In this document: positions 1 through 10,458 of the stretch, piece after piece
How positions within the stretch are numbered: position 1 is the first letter of the stretch
How the letters are laid out: every line of letters starts with the position of its first letter
Assembly (NCBI RefSeq): GCF_001475545.1
Contig: NZ_LDQC01000079.1
Coordinates: 1 to 47,305, forward strand
Origin: Curtobacterium luteum
GTDB taxonomy: Bacteria > Actinomycetota > Actinomycetes > Actinomycetales > Microbacteriaceae
Length of the DNA stretch: 47,305 nucleotides
Direction: 5' to 3'
Translations under genes and position numbers: made by a program
Notes under the pieces: model-generated
Database searches by the model: none
What the model saw: the letters and a program-made list of their open reading frames with translations, nothing else
Told to the model about the DNA's origin: nothing

Positions 1-32
1 TCCCCGCACCACGTCCTGGAGGTCACCGACCG

Positions 33-1214
33 ATGTCGTCCCCCGCACCGACCCGAACGCGCTCCGCCCGCCCCGCGATCCTCGCCGCCGCCCTCAGCGG
101 CGTGCTCCTCCTCTCCGCCTGCTCCGCCACGTCCACCGCCTCCAGCGGGTCCGCGGACGACTCGGCCGGCGTCACCCACGCGACCGCCCAGATCAAGGCC
201 GCGAGCGTCGACCCCGAGTTCACCTTCGAGGGCAAGCCCTTCGACCTGTCGGGGATCGCGGGCAAGACCATCTTCAACATCCCGAACTCCTCCGCCGTCC
301 CCTTCATCGTCTCCGTCGACGAGGCCGGCGAGAAGCTCGCCGAGCAGTACGGGGCGAAGTGGGTCGAGTACACGAACCAGGGCACGCCGACCGAGCAGTC
401 GGCCGGGATCGACCAGGCGATCAGCCGGAAGGCCGACATCATCGTCCTCGCGCAGGGCGTCAACGGTGAGCTCATCGTCCCGGCGCTGAAGCGTGCGAAG
501 GCGGCGGGCATCCCGGTGCTGATCAGCCACACGTACCAGACGGGCGAATCGCTCCCGTCGCAGCTCCAGCCGCTCGTCGCCGCACAGGTCACCGCTCCGT
601 TCCACGAGGCCGCGAAGCTCAACGCCGACTGGGCCATCAAGGAGACGAAGGGCAAGGGCGACGTCCTCATCATCACGTCGTCCGAGGTCCCACCGTCCGA
701 CGGGATCGTGAAGGCGATGCAGGAGGAGTTCGACCAGCACTGCTCCGGCTGCAAGGTCAAGGTGACGAACGTCCCGGTCGCCGACTGGGCCACGAAGATC
801 TCGTCGACCGTGCAGTCCGCGATCCAGTCGGACCCGAACCTCGACTACGTCCTGCCGATCTACGACTCGATGGCGCTCTTCGTCGAGGCCGGGGTCACGG
901 CGGCGGGCAAGACCGGTCAGGTGCACACGTCCTCGTACAACGGGACGCCCGCGGTCATGAAGATCCTGCAGCAGGGGAACGTCATGACGATGGACATCGG
1001 CGAGAACATGGAGTGGCTGGCCTACGCCACCATCGACCAGGCCGGCCGCGTGCTCACCGACACCCCGATCATCGAGGACGGCAACGAGGAGACACCCCTC
1101 AAGGTCTTCACGAAGGAGAACGTCGACGAGGCCGGCACGCCGCCGGCCCCGAGCAAGGGCTACGGCGACGCCTACAAGACCGGGTACGAGAAGATCTGGG
1201 GCGCGGCGAAGTGA
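33..1214 (+). CDS. Sugar-type ABC transporter substrate-binding lipoprotein
   Basis: 393 aa. The N-terminus has a positively charged stretch, a hydrophobic core and a lipobox ending LLSAC, with Cys30 as the lipidation site, followed by a Ser/Ala-rich linker. The body resembles type-1 periplasmic binding proteins (Peripla_BP_4) of CUT2 importers, including the C-terminal stretch with DIGEN, EWL and DQAGR. It would capture a small solute outside the membrane for the ATPase and permease that follow. GGAGGT at 18-23 is a well-placed Shine-Dalgarno for this ATG. The stop overlaps the next GTG by 4 nt. CUT2 systems usually move pentoses, AI-2 or nucleosides. Next to a RutA-like enzyme, a nucleoside or N-heterocycle is a reasonable inference, but the ligand cannot be read from the sequence. 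Confidence 0.9.
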   Translation: MSSPAPTRTRSARPAILAAALSGVLLLSACSATSTASSGSADDSAGVTHATAQIKAASVDPEFTFEGKPFDLSGIAGKTIFNIPNSSAVPFIVSVDEAGEKLAEQYGAKWVEYTNQGTPTEQSAGIDQAISRKADIIVLAQGVNGELIVPALKRAKAAGIPVLISHTYQTGESLPSQLQPLVAAQVTAPFHEAAKLNADWAIKETKGKGDVLIITSSEVPPSDGIVKAMQEEFDQHCSGCKVKVTNVPVADWATKISSTVQSAIQSDPNLDYVLPIYDSMALFVEAGVTAAGKTGQVHTSSYNGTPAVMKILQQGNVMTMDIGENMEWLAYATIDQAGRVLTDTPIIEDGNEETPLKVFTKENVDEAGTPPAPSKGYGDAYKTGYEKIWGAAK

Positions 1215-2845
1215 CCGACACCCGGGAGGCACGGCTCGGCCCCGCAGCATCCGCTGCGGTCGCCGGGGCCGGAGCGGACAGCGCACCGGTGCTCCGCATC
1301 AGCGGACTCACCAAGCGGTTCGGCGGGCTCACCGCGCTCGACGACGTCGAGCTGGAGGTCCGGCCGGGCCAGGTCCACGCCCTGCTCGGCGAGAACGGCT
1401 CCGGCAAGTCGACCCTGATCAAGATCCTGTCCGGCACCTACGCGCCGGACCCAGGAGCGACGATCGAGGTCCGTGGCGCCCGACTGCCGCTCCCGGTGCC
1501 TCCCGGGTACTTCCGTCGCGTCGGCATCAGCTTCGTCCACCAGGACCTCGCCCTCGTGCCGTCGCTCGGGGTCACCGAGAACCTGCGGCTGGCGACCGTC
1601 GTCGCCGGACACGGGCCGTTCGTCCGGTGGCGCTCGGAGCACCGTTCCGCAGCCGAGCTGTTCGCCCGGTACGGCGTGAACATCGACCCCCGCGCCCGGA
1701 TCGAGCAGCTCACCGACACGCAGAAGGCGCTCGTGGCGATCCTCCGGGCCGTCGCCGAGCTCGGGGACGAACGGGCACTCATCGTGCTCGACGAACCGAC
1801 CGTCTTCCTGCCGAAGGAGGACGCGGACCTGCTCTTCCGCGTCGTGAAGGACCTCGTGTCCGACGGCCGCACCTCGGCGTTGCTCGTGTCGCACGACATG
1901 GCCGAGGTCCTCGAGCACGCCGACCGCGTGACGGTCCTCCGCGCCGGACGGGTCCAGGCGCACCGCGACACCGCGGACACGACCGCGGACGAGCTCGTCT
2001 CGCTCATCGTGGGCCGCGGCCTCGAGGCCCCGGTCGCCCGACGGCACCGTCCGGCCACCACGGGCGACGCCGTCGTCCGGGTGCGGGACCTCCGTGTCGG
2101 CGTCGTCGACGGGCTGTCGTTCGACGTCGCCGACGGCGAGGTCGTCGGCGTCACCGGGCTCGCCGGCTCCGGCGTCGAGGACGTCCTGCCCGGCCTGTAC
2201 GGCGCGCGGTCCGCGACCGGGTCGCTCGTCGTGCACGACGTCGACACCGACCTCGCCCGCGCGACCCCGGCGGCGTCGATCGGCCGCGGCGTCGTCTACG
2301 TCCCGGCCGACCGCAAGCGGGAGGGCGGGGCACTGACCCTGTCCGTCGAGCAGAACGTGACGCTGCCCGTCCTCGGGAAGCTCCGCGGACTCCTCGGCCT
2401 CTCCCCCGCCCGCGAGCGGTCGCACGTCGAGGGCCTCGTCCGCGACTGGGACGTCCGCCCCGCCGACCCCGCCGCGCTCTTCGGCACCCTGTCCGGCGGC
2501 AACCAGCAGAAGGCCGTCCTCGCCAAGTGGATGCAGGACGACCCACGGCTCGTGCTGCTGCAGGAGCCGACGCAGGGCATCGACGTCGGCGCCCGCGCCG
2601 CCATCTTCGCCATGCTCCGGAAGACCGCCGAGCAGGGCGTCCCGATCGTCTGCGCCTCGACCGACTACGACCAGCTCGCCCAGATGTGCGACCGGGTCGT
2701 CGTCCTCGCCCACGGCCGCGTCCACGACGTGCTCACCGGCGACCGCATCGACCGTGACGTGATCGCCGCGGCGGTCGTCGCCAGCCTGGTCGACCCGCCG
2801 ACCCCCACCCCCGTCGACTCCTCCCGACTCAAGGAGAACGCCTGA
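1211..2845 (+). CDS. CUT2-type ABC transporter ATP-binding protein (two fused ATPase domains)
   Basis: 544 aa from the GTG that overlaps the upstream stop. The frame stays open further upstream, but only through the binding-protein gene. Domain 1 has a canonical Walker A (GENGSGKST, residues 60-68) and Walker B (LIVLDEPT) but a degenerate signature (QLTDTQKAL). Domain 2 has a degenerate Walker A (GLAGSGVED) but a good signature (LSGGNQQKAVLAKWM) and the QEPTQGIDVGAR motif. This complementary degeneration is typical of RbsA/MglA-type CUT2 ATPases. It powers the permease encoded next, whose ATG overlaps this stop by one base. Confidence 0.92.
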   Translation: MTDTREARLGPAASAAVAGAGADSAPVLRISGLTKRFGGLTALDDVELEVRPGQVHALLGENGSGKSTLIKILSGTYAPDPGATIEVRGARLPLPVPPGYFRRVGISFVHQDLALVPSLGVTENLRLATVVAGHGPFVRWRSEHRSAAELFARYGVNIDPRARIEQLTDTQKALVAILRAVAELGDERALIVLDEPTVFLPKEDADLLFRVVKDLVSDGRTSALLVSHDMAEVLEHADRVTVLRAGRVQAHRDTADTTADELVSLIVGRGLEAPVARRHRPATTGDAVVRVRDLRVGVVDGLSFDVADGEVVGVTGLAGSGVEDVLPGLYGARSATGSLVVHDVDTDLARATPAASIGRGVVYVPADRKREGGALTLSVEQNVTLPVLGKLRGLLGLSPARERSHVEGLVRDWDVRPADPAALFGTLSGGNQQKAVLAKWMQDDPRLVLLQEPTQGIDVGARAAIFAMLRKTAEQGVPIVCASTDYDQLAQMCDRVVVLAHGRVHDVLTGDRIDRDVIAAAVVASLVDPPTPTPVDSSRLKENA

Positions 2846-3882
2846 TGTCCACCACCGCCGACAAGGTCCTCGAGACCTCCGTCATCCGTGCAGCACGCCC
2901 GCGCTTCTCGTGGGGGCACACCGAGCGGTACGCGCTGCTCGGTGCCTGGCTCGTCATCGTCATCGCGTTCAGCGTGGCGCTCCCCGACACCTACCCGACG
3001 CTCGGCAACCTGCAGAACATCCTCGGGTCACAGTCGGTGCTGCTCATCCTCGCGCTGGGCTTCCTGTTCCCCCTGACCGCCGGCGAGTTCGACCTGTCCG
3101 GCGCGTCCACCATGTCGCTCTCGGCGATGACCATCGCCGTCCTCAACGCCAAGATGGACGTCCCGCTCCTGCCGGCGATCGCCGTCGGGCTCGTGATCGG
3201 CGTCGTCGTCGGCCTCGTCAACGGCCTGCTGACGGTCGCGTTCCGGATCGACTCGTTCATCGTCACCCTCGGCACGTCGACGTTCATGATCGGGATCGTC
3301 CAGTGGATGAGCGCGTCGTCGTCGGTCACCGGCGTCGACGCCGCGCTCGTGAACGCCACGGTCGGCTGGCGCGGGCTCGCGGGGCTGCCGCTCGCGTTCG
3401 TGTACGGCCTCATCGCGACGATCGTCGTGCTCGTCGTCCTGAGCGCGACGCCCGTCGGACGCCGCCTGCTCTTCGTCGGGACCGGCCGCGCCGTCGCCGA
3501 ACTCTCGGGCCTGAACGTCCGCCGCCTCCGGGTCGGCGCGTTCGTCGGCGCGGGCTTCACCGCCGCGGTCGCCGGGGTCGTCTACGCCGGCACCCTCGGC
3601 GGCGCGGACCCGTCGAGCGGGCAGTCGTTCCTGCTCCCCGCGTTCGCCGCCTGCTACCTCGGTGCGACGGCGATCATCCCCGGCCGGTTCAACGCGATCG
3701 GCACGTTCATCGCCGTGTACTTCCTGTTCTCCGGCGTCGTCGGCCTGCAGATGCTCGGCGCCGACAACTTCGTGCAGCAGCTCTTCTACGGCGGCGCACT
3801 CATCGTGGCCGTCGCCGTGTCGCAGACGATCCGCCGTCACGCCGTCGCGAGCGCCGCCAAGGCCGCCGCGAAGCAGTCCTGA
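2845..3882 (+). CDS. CUT2-type ABC transporter permease (RbsC-like)
   Basis: 345 aa, mostly hydrophobic, with about nine or ten predicted membrane helices. It matches the BPD_transp_2 family by the GEFDLSGAS and the [19 protein letters not shown] type stretches and the late GRFNAIGTF loop. AAGGAG at 2831-2836 gives a good ribosome site for the ATG, which overlaps the previous stop (TGATG). With the two genes upstream it forms one complete importer. The gap to the monooxygenase gene is only 31 bases, so uptake and first attack on the substrate are probably co-transcribed. Confidence 0.92.
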   Translation: MSTTADKVLETSVIRAARPRFSWGHTERYALLGAWLVIVIAFSVALPDTYPTLGNLQNILGSQSVLLILALGFLFPLTAGEFDLSGASTMSLSAMTIAVLNAKMDVPLLPAIAVGLVIGVVVGLVNGLLTVAFRIDSFIVTLGTSTFMIGIVQWMSASSSVTGVDAALVNATVGWRGLAGLPLAFVYGLIATIVVLVVLSATPVGRRLLFVGTGRAVAELSGLNVRRLRVGAFVGAGFTAAVAGVVYAGTLGGADPSSGQSFLLPAFAACYLGATAIIPGRFNAIGTFIAVYFLFSGVVGLQMLGADNFVQQLFYGGALIVAVAVSQTIRRHAVASAAKAAAKQS

Positions 3883-3913
3883 CCCTCCACCACACACAGA
3901 AAGCGAGTCCCCC

Positions 3914-5010
<1,097 letters not shown>

Positions 5011-5014
<4 letters not shown>

Positions 5015-5934
5015 CCGCCGCAGCGAGCGGCCCGGTCATCGAGGTCGCGGTCGTCCAGTCGGGCGAGACCCCCGCGGACGCCGACGCCGCGCTCGACGAG
5101 CTCATCGCGCGCTTCGAGGAGGCAGCGGAGGGCGCCGACCTCGTCGTGTTCCCCGAGCTCGCGACCACCCCGTACTTCTGCGGTGTGGTGAACGACAGCC
5201 GGAAGTCCTGGGCGCAGCCCGTCCCCGGTCCGGCCACTGCGCGCTTCGCGGATGCCGCCCGTCGACTCGGCACCGCGGTCGCCTTCGGGCTGTACGAGGA
5301 CGCCGGTGACGCGCAGTACAACAGCGCCGTCCTCATCGACGCCGACGGGACCGTGGTGCAGGGCACCGACGTGCACGGTGACCGGGTGCCGACGTACCGC
5401 AAGACCTCGATCCCGAAGGACGACCTCTCCGACGTCGACGAGAAGCACTACTTCTCCCCCGGTTCCGGGCCGGTCGTGTTCGACGCCCTCGGAACCCGCT
5501 TCGGCATGCTCATCTGCTACGACCGGAGCTTCCCGGAGTACTGGCTCGCAGCGCGCGCGGCCGGGGCGGAGGTGATGCTCGTGTTCGTGTCCTCGATGGG
5601 CTTCCGCGAGACGCTGTTCACGCAGGAGCTCCAGGTGCGGGCGATGGAGACGCAGACGTGGGTCGTCGCGCCGAACCGCGGCGGGCAGGAGACGCTCGAC
5701 GGCAAGACCGTCAGCTACTTCGGCCGCTCCTCGGTCGTGACCCCGCGGGGTGCGCTCGTCGTCTCGGCCCCCGCCCACGAGGCCGGCCCGGTCGTCCGCG
5801 CCGCGGTCGACGTCGCCGAGGTCGCTGCCGCTCGGCGGGACTTCCCGCTCGGCCGCGACCGACAGCCGGGCGTCTTCCGCTACCTCGCCGACGCGCACGA
5901 GGGCTCCGCGCACTCGCGGGCGGTGCCGGTGTGA
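5011..5934 (+). CDS. Carbon-nitrogen hydrolase (nitrilase superfamily, probable N-carbamoyl amidohydrolase)
   Basis: 307 aa from the GTG overlapping the rutA stop. The nitrilase-superfamily triad is visible: Glu49 (VFPEL), Lys131 (YRKTSIP) and Cys169 ([10 protein letters not shown]). The FPEL..PYFC and YDRSFPE segments resemble beta-ureidopropionase and N-carbamoyl-amino-acid or N-carbamoylputrescine hydrolases. Such enzymes remove a ureido group, releasing CO2 and ammonia, which would suit the product of RutA-type ring opening. Its place directly after the monooxygenase and before a second amidase supports a role in stepwise amide cleavage. The precise substrate is unknown. Confidence 0.85.
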
Positions 5935-7610
5935 CCGGGGTGACCGCGGCGACGGACGTGTTCACGGTGGTGCGTGGCACGATCGCCCCGGAGCTCGAGC
6001 GGGCGCTGGCGGCGAGTCGGGCAGACCCCCTGCCCGCCGCGCCGAACGCCCTCGCCGCGGAGCCCGGGCACAGCCAGGCGCTGTTCACCCGACTCCTCGG
6101 CGAGGCACCGAGCCGACCAGCGGCCAGCCGGACGGCGCAGCGCGCTCGTGCAGCCGACACCGCCCGCGCAGCCGACACGGCCCGCGCCGCTGCCGACCCG
6201 GCGGGCGCCTCGGTCACCGAGCTCCTCGCGGCCTTCGCCGAGCGATCCACGACCCCCGCCGCCGTCCTCGACGTCCTCGCACCGCTCTGGACGTCCGACG
6301 CCGTGTGGTCCGACGCGGTCCTCCGACTCGTCGACGGTGCCCGAGCGGCGGCGGCCGAGTCCACCCGGCGATGGGCGGACGGCTCGGCACGGCCGCTCGA
6401 GGGCGTCCCGTTCGCGGTGAAGGACATCATCGACGTCGCGGGCACCGTGGTCACGAGCGGCTCGCTGCAGACCGGCGACCGGATCGCACCGACCGACGCC
6501 ACCGTGGTCGCGCGACTCCGCGCTGCCGGAGCGATCCCCGTGTTCATGGCCGCCACCACCGAGTTCGCCTGCGGCGGGCCGCACAACGCCCGCTACGGCG
6601 CGGTCCGGAACCCCTGGGACGCCGACCGGTGGACGGGCGGGTCGTCCACGGGCTCCGGGTCGGCGCTGGCCGCGCGCATCGTGCCGCTCGCCCTCGGGAC
6701 CGACACCGGCGGCTCGATCCGCGTCCCGTCGGCGCTGTGCGGCACGACCGGCATCAAGCCCACGTACGGTCTCGTCCCGCGCACCGGCGTCACGAGCCTG
6801 TCCTGGACCCTCGACCACGTCGGCCCGATGGCACGGACGGCCGAGGACCTCGCGCTCGTGCTCGACGTCATCGCCGGGGCCGACGCGGAGGACCCGACGG
6901 CGCACCCGACCGTGCCCGACCTCACGGCCGATCCCGACCGTGTCGTCGGGATGCGCATCGGCGTCCCCAGGACCTGGTTCACCGAGCGCGTCGACGCCGC
7001 GGTCCTCCGGTCGCACGCGGTCGCGATCGACGCCTTCCGCGGGCTCGGCGCGGAGATCGTCCCGATCGAGTTCGACGACCTCGAGGCCGTCGACTCCGAG
7101 TGCTGGACCGTGTTCTACGGCGAGCTCGCCGCGAACCAGGAGGCGAACGCGCCGACCGCCGAGCTGTTCGACGACGGCACCCGCGCACGTTTCGACGTCT
7201 CCTTCACCCCCACTGCCGCGGACTACCTCCGTGCGCTCCGGCGACGCCCACTCGTCCAGGCGGCGATGGTCGCCCGGATGGACGAGGCCGGGGTCGACGT
7301 CGTGCTGACCCCCGGCATCGGTGCGACGGCCCCGCGGCTCGACGACCTGACGATGTCGGTCGACGGTGAGCGGTTCAACCTGCACGAGGTGGTCCCGCGC
7401 AACACCCGCCTGTTCGACTACGTCGGGTTCCCCGCGCTGATGATGCCCGCGGGGGTCGCTCCGGACGGGCTGCCCGTCGGCGTGCAGCTCGTCGGGCGCC
7501 CCTGGGCGGACGGCACCGTGCTCTCCGCAGCGGTCGCGTTCCAACGGAGTACCGACCACCACCTCCGGGTGCCACCGGCGTCCGCCTCGGGAGGGCCGTA
7601 CCATCCGTAG
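5931..7610 (+). CDS. Amidase-signature family amidohydrolase
   Basis: 559 aa from the GTG in the GTGA overlap. The Ser-cisSer-Lys triad is clear: Lys164 (FAVKDI), Ser238 in GGSSTGSG and Ser262 in GTDTGGSIRVPSA, with the 24-residue Ser-Ser spacing known from FAAH. Relatives include GatA, AtzE/AtzF and allophanate hydrolases. The catalytic Lys lies unusually far in. About 90 residues precede the recognisable domain and include an Ala-rich stretch encoded by an 18-bp tandem duplication (6150-6185). A TATA-less GTG start could overstate the N-terminus slightly, but the overlap supports it. Probably hydrolyses an amide or carbamate intermediate of the same pathway. Confidence 0.85.
   Translation: MTGVTAATDVFTVVRGTIAPELERALAASRADPLPAAPNALAAEPGHSQALFTRLLGEAPSRPAASRTAQRARAADTARAADTARAAADPAGASVTELLAAFAERSTTPAAVLDVLAPLWTSDAVWSDAVLRLVDGARAAAAESTRRWADGSARPLEGVPFAVKDIIDVAGTVVTSGSLQTGDRIAPTDATVVARLRAAGAIPVFMAATTEFACGGPHNARYGAVRNPWDADRWTGGSSTGSGSALAARIVPLALGTDTGGSIRVPSALCGTTGIKPTYGLVPRTGVTSLSWTLDHVGPMARTAEDLALVLDVIAGADAEDPTAHPTVPDLTADPDRVVGMRIGVPRTWFTERVDAAVLRSHAVAIDAFRGLGAEIVPIEFDDLEAVDSECWTVFYGELAANQEANAPTAELFDDGTRARFDVSFTPTAADYLRALRRRPLVQAAMVARMDEAGVDVVLTPGIGATAPRLDDLTMSVDGERFNLHEVVPRNTRLFDYVGFPALMMPAGVAPDGLPVGVQLVGRPWADGTVLSAAVAFQRSTDHHLRVPPASASGGPYHP
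6150..6185 (+). repeat. 18-bp tandem duplication inside the amidase gene
   Basis: Two 18-bp units (6150-6167 and 6168-6185) differ by one base. They encode a doubled Ala-Ala-Asp-Thr-Ala-Arg sextet in the N-terminal extension, outside the catalytic domain. This looks like replication slippage in a linker. Confidence 0.8.
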
Positions 7611-7653
7611 CCGCCCCACCGACGAGGGCGCCGCCCGCCGCCGCGCCTGGCAG

Positions 7654-9111
7654 GTGCTCTGCGCCTCGAGCCTGAGCGTCGTCCTCGTCTTCATCTCCTC
7701 GAGCGCCCTGCTCGTCGCGCTCCCCGACGTCAGCGCCGACCTCGACGCGAGCGCACTCCAGTCCAGCTGGGTCCTGCTCAGCTACATGCTCACCACGACG
7801 ACCCTCATCCTGGTGTTCGGCCGGATCGCGGACCTGGTCGGCCGTCGACGGCTGTACCTCGCGGGCATCCTCGTCTTCCTCGCCGCCTCCCTCGCGTGTG
7901 GGTTCGCGCCCGACGCGGCGGTCCTGATCGGTGCCCGGCTCGTCCAGGGCGTCGGCGCCGCCGCGATCGTCACGAACACGACGGCGCTGCTGACGGACGT
8001 CTTCCCCGAACCGATCCTGTCGCTCGGCCTCGGGGTCAACGCGACGGTCGCCGCCGTCGGCCAGGTCGTCGGCCCGATCGTCGGCGGGCTCGTCGCCGAG
8101 TCGCTCGGGTGGCGCTGGATCTTCCTCGTCGGTGTGCCCGTCTCGCTCGCCGGGCTGCTGTGGTCCGTCCGACTGATCCCCGGGACCACCCGTCCGCGGA
8201 CCGGGGAGCGGTTCGACCTGCCCGGCGCGCTGCTGTCGATCGCGACCGTCGGGCTGCTCGTCGGCGCCGTGTCGATCGGCGGCTCGTCGGGATGGGGCAG
8301 CCCCGGCACCATCGCGACCGCGGCGAGCGCCGTCCTGGTCGGGTGGCTGTTCGTCCGGACGCAACGCCGGGTCGCGCACCCCCTCGTCGACCCGGCGATC
8401 TTCCGCGACCGTGCGACCATCACGTTGTTCTCGGCAGCCGGGCTCTGCGCGCTCTCCAGCTACGCGCTCGTGCTCCTCGCCTCCCTGACGTTCCAGGCGG
8501 TCTCCGGCAACGACGCGGTCGAGGCCGCCCTCTGGGTGCTGCCGACCCCGATCGGTACGACCGTCGCCGCGGCGAGCGCCGGGGTCCTCGCGCGACGGGT
8601 ACCCGCGCGGACGCTCTCGACCATCGGCATGCTGCTCATCGCGGTCGGGGCAGCCGTGCTCGCGGCCTCGCTCGCGGACGACGACGCCTACGTGCTGACC
8701 GCGGTCGGGCTGGGTGCGGTCGGCGTCGGGACCGGCGTGTTCATGACCCCGAGCACGTCGGCCCTGATGGTCCGGGTGCCGGTGCACCGCCGCGGCATCG
8801 CGAACGCGATCCGGTCGGCGCTCCAGAACGCCGGGTTCCTGTTCTCCACCGCGCTCGGGCTCGCGATCGCGACGAGCGGGCTGTCCGCCGCGCAGCAGTC
8901 GGCCGCCTACGACGGCAGCCTGCTCGCCCTCTCGCCCAGCGACGTGCGGGCGTTCGTCGACGGCGTCCGGGCCGCGGCCCTCACCTTCGCCGGCTGCGCC
9001 GTCCTCGGCGCGCTCATCGTCGCGTTCGGACCCTTCGGACCGCCCGACCGGGAGGCACCGGTACGGCCCGACACGTCCGGTCCCGTCCCCGAGGCGGGTG
9101 CGTCGGGATGA
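7654..9111 (+). CDS. DHA2-type MFS multidrug/solute exporter
   Basis: 485 aa from GTG 7654. The protein has about 14 hydrophobic helices, motif A (GRIADLVGRRRLY) and a motif-C-like helix (GQVVGPIVGG) typical of the EmrB/QacA branch, which exports drugs or metabolites against protons. The start is uncertain. GTG 7654 has no clear ribosome site and cuts into helix 1, while the frame is open upstream to an ATC at 7603 that sits seven bases after GGAGGG (7590-7595). An ATC-initiated form would add 17 residues with the expected basic N-terminus. Lying between amidohydrolase genes, it may expel a toxic intermediate or the substrate. That is inference. Confidence 0.85.
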   Translation: MLCASSLSVVLVFISSSALLVALPDVSADLDASALQSSWVLLSYMLTTTTLILVFGRIADLVGRRRLYLAGILVFLAASLACGFAPDAAVLIGARLVQGVGAAAIVTNTTALLTDVFPEPILSLGLGVNATVAAVGQVVGPIVGGLVAESLGWRWIFLVGVPVSLAGLLWSVRLIPGTTRPRTGERFDLPGALLSIATVGLLVGAVSIGGSSGWGSPGTIATAASAVLVGWLFVRTQRRVAHPLVDPAIFRDRATITLFSAAGLCALSSYALVLLASLTFQAVSGNDAVEAALWVLPTPIGTTVAAASAGVLARRVPARTLSTIGMLLIAVGAAVLAASLADDDAYVLTAVGLGAVGVGTGVFMTPSTSALMVRVPVHRRGIANAIRSALQNAGFLFSTALGLAIATSGLSAAQQSAAYDGSLLALSPSDVRAFVDGVRAAALTFAGCAVLGALIVAFGPFGPPDREAPVRPDTSGPVPEAGASG

Positions 9112-9209
9112 CCGCGACCACGCACCGGGCAGACGGCCGACACGACGGAGCCGACCCGGGCCTCCAGGCCGACACGACCAGACCACACGACGGGAGCAGG
9201 ACCGCATGA
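9108..9209 (+). CDS. Short coupled ORF (33 aa) between exporter and hydrolase genes
   Basis: An ATG at 9108 overlaps the exporter stop (ATGA), and the 33-codon frame ends in a TGA that overlaps the next ATG (ATGA at 9206). The predicted peptide is hydrophilic, rich in Thr, Asp, His and Arg, with no recognised domain. The double overlap suggests it is at least translated as a coupling bridge. It may have no function as a peptide. Confidence 0.35.
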   Translation: MTATTHRADGRHDGADPGLQADTTRPHDGSRTA

Positions 9210-9829
9210 CCGACGACCACGAGGACTACGCGGCGGCCGGGTACACCGGTGCGCTGGAACCCGGACGGCGGGCGGCGCTCGTCGTCGTCGACCCGGTGAC
9301 CGCCTACGTCGACCCGACCTGCGGGCTGTACGCCGGCGTCGAGGAGCCGGTCGAGCGGATGCGCGAGCTCACGACGGCGGCGCGCGAAGCAGGGGTGCAC
9401 GTCGCCGTGACGACGATGGCGCTGTCGGCCGACGGCTCGAACGCCGGAGTGTTCTTCCGCAAGGTGCCCGCGCTCACGGCGTACCTGCCGGGCGCGCCGA
9501 CCGGGGCGTTCATCGCGGGCCTCGCACCGGAGCCGGGCGACACGCTCGTGCCGAAGCAGTACCCGAGCGCGTTCTTCGGGACCTCGCTCGCGGCGGACCT
9601 CGTCGCACGCGGTATCGACACGCTCTTCATCGCAGGCCTCTCCACGAGCGGGTGCGTCCGGGCCACCGCCACCGACGCGATGCAGCACGGGTTCGTCCCG
9701 ATCGTCGTGCGCGAGGCCGTCGGCGACCGGCTGCCGAGCGTGCACGAGGCGAACCTGTTCGACATCGCCGCGAAGATCGGCGAGGTGTGGCCGATGGGCC
9801 GCGTGCTCGAGCACTGGAGTGCCGCGTGA
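9206..9829 (+). CDS. Isochorismatase-like cysteine hydrolase (RutB / N-carbamoylsarcosine amidase type)
   Basis: 207 aa. The Asp-Lys-Cys triad of the superfamily is visible as Asp29 (VVVDP), Lys117 (VPKQYPSAF) and Cys150 (STSGCVRAT). The SxSGCVRAT nucleophile region is the form found in N-carbamoylsarcosine amidase, maleamate hydrolase and RutB. RutB hydrolyses (peroxy)ureidoacrylate in the Rut pathway, so this gene is the best candidate for that step here, though it is not adjacent to the rutA-like gene. The ATG is preceded by a GGGAGCAGG purine stretch and overlaps the short ORF. The stop overlaps the TetR gene start (GTGA). Confidence 0.85.
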   Translation: MTDDHEDYAAAGYTGALEPGRRAALVVVDPVTAYVDPTCGLYAGVEEPVERMRELTTAAREAGVHVAVTTMALSADGSNAGVFFRKVPALTAYLPGAPTGAFIAGLAPEPGDTLVPKQYPSAFFGTSLAADLVARGIDTLFIAGLSTSGCVRATATDAMQHGFVPIVVREAVGDRLPSVHEANLFDIAAKIGEVWPMGRVLEHWSAA

Positions 9830-10458
9830 CCGCCGTCATGCCGACCCGGACCACGGTCCGCGGTCGTCCGCGGGACAGCGGCGTCGACGAAGCCGTGCAC
9901 GCGGCCTGCACCGCCATCCTCGCGACCGGCGGCCCCGGAGCGGTGACGGTCAGGGCGATCGCGGACGCCGCGGGGGTCGGGGCGGCGACGATCTACCGCC
10001 GCTGGTCGAGCAAGGACCTCCTGCTCACCGACACCGTGATCCGGCTGATGGAGGAGTCGATCCCGACCGTCCTCGACGTGCCGATCGACGAGGGGGTCCT
10101 GGGACTCACGCGGGGCTGGGTGCACGCCCTCGTCGCGACGCCGGTCGGCCGCGCGCTGCCGATCATCGTCGAGCTCGCCGCGCACGAACCGCGGGTCGCC
10201 GAGGCCGTCGCTGCGTGGCACCTCGACCGTCGCGTGCGGGTGAACGCGATGCTCCAGCGGGCGATGGACGCCGGTGAGCTGCGGCCCGACGTCGACCTCG
10301 GGATCGCGGTCGACCTGCTCGGCGGGCCCACGTTCTACCGGCGGGTGTTCGTCTCGCTCGACATCCAGGACCCGGACTACGCGGTCCGGCTCGCGCGGGA
10401 GTTCCTGCGGTGGGCCGGCTGGACGGGTGACACCGCGACCGTGGGGGTGGCCTCGTGA
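9826..10458 (+). CDS. TetR/AcrR family regulator
   Basis: 210 aa from GTG 9826, which overlaps the hydrolase stop; ATG 9838 is an alternative start. The N-terminal helix-turn-helix is typical (AIADAAGVGAATIYRRWSSKDLLL, residues about 45-70). The ligand domain is of the TetR_C_11-like kind. It sits inside the catabolic block, so it probably senses a pathway compound and controls the operon and/or the exporter. No operator can be assigned with confidence. Confidence 0.85.
   Translation: MTAVMPTRTTVRGRPRDSGVDEAVHAACTAILATGGPGAVTVRAIADAAGVGAATIYRRWSSKDLLLTDTVIRLMEESIPTVLDVPIDEGVLGLTRGWVHALVATPVGRALPIIVELAAHEPRVAEAVAAWHLDRRVRVNAMLQRAMDAGELRPDVDLGIAVDLLGGPTFYRRVFVSLDIQDPDYAVRLAREFLRWAGWTGDTATVGVAS

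Noticed and set aside
5880-7694. Minus-strand open frame of 604 codons opposite the amidase
   Set aside because: The amidase has an intact catalytic triad; the antisense frame is Arg/Gly/Val-rich without a fold.
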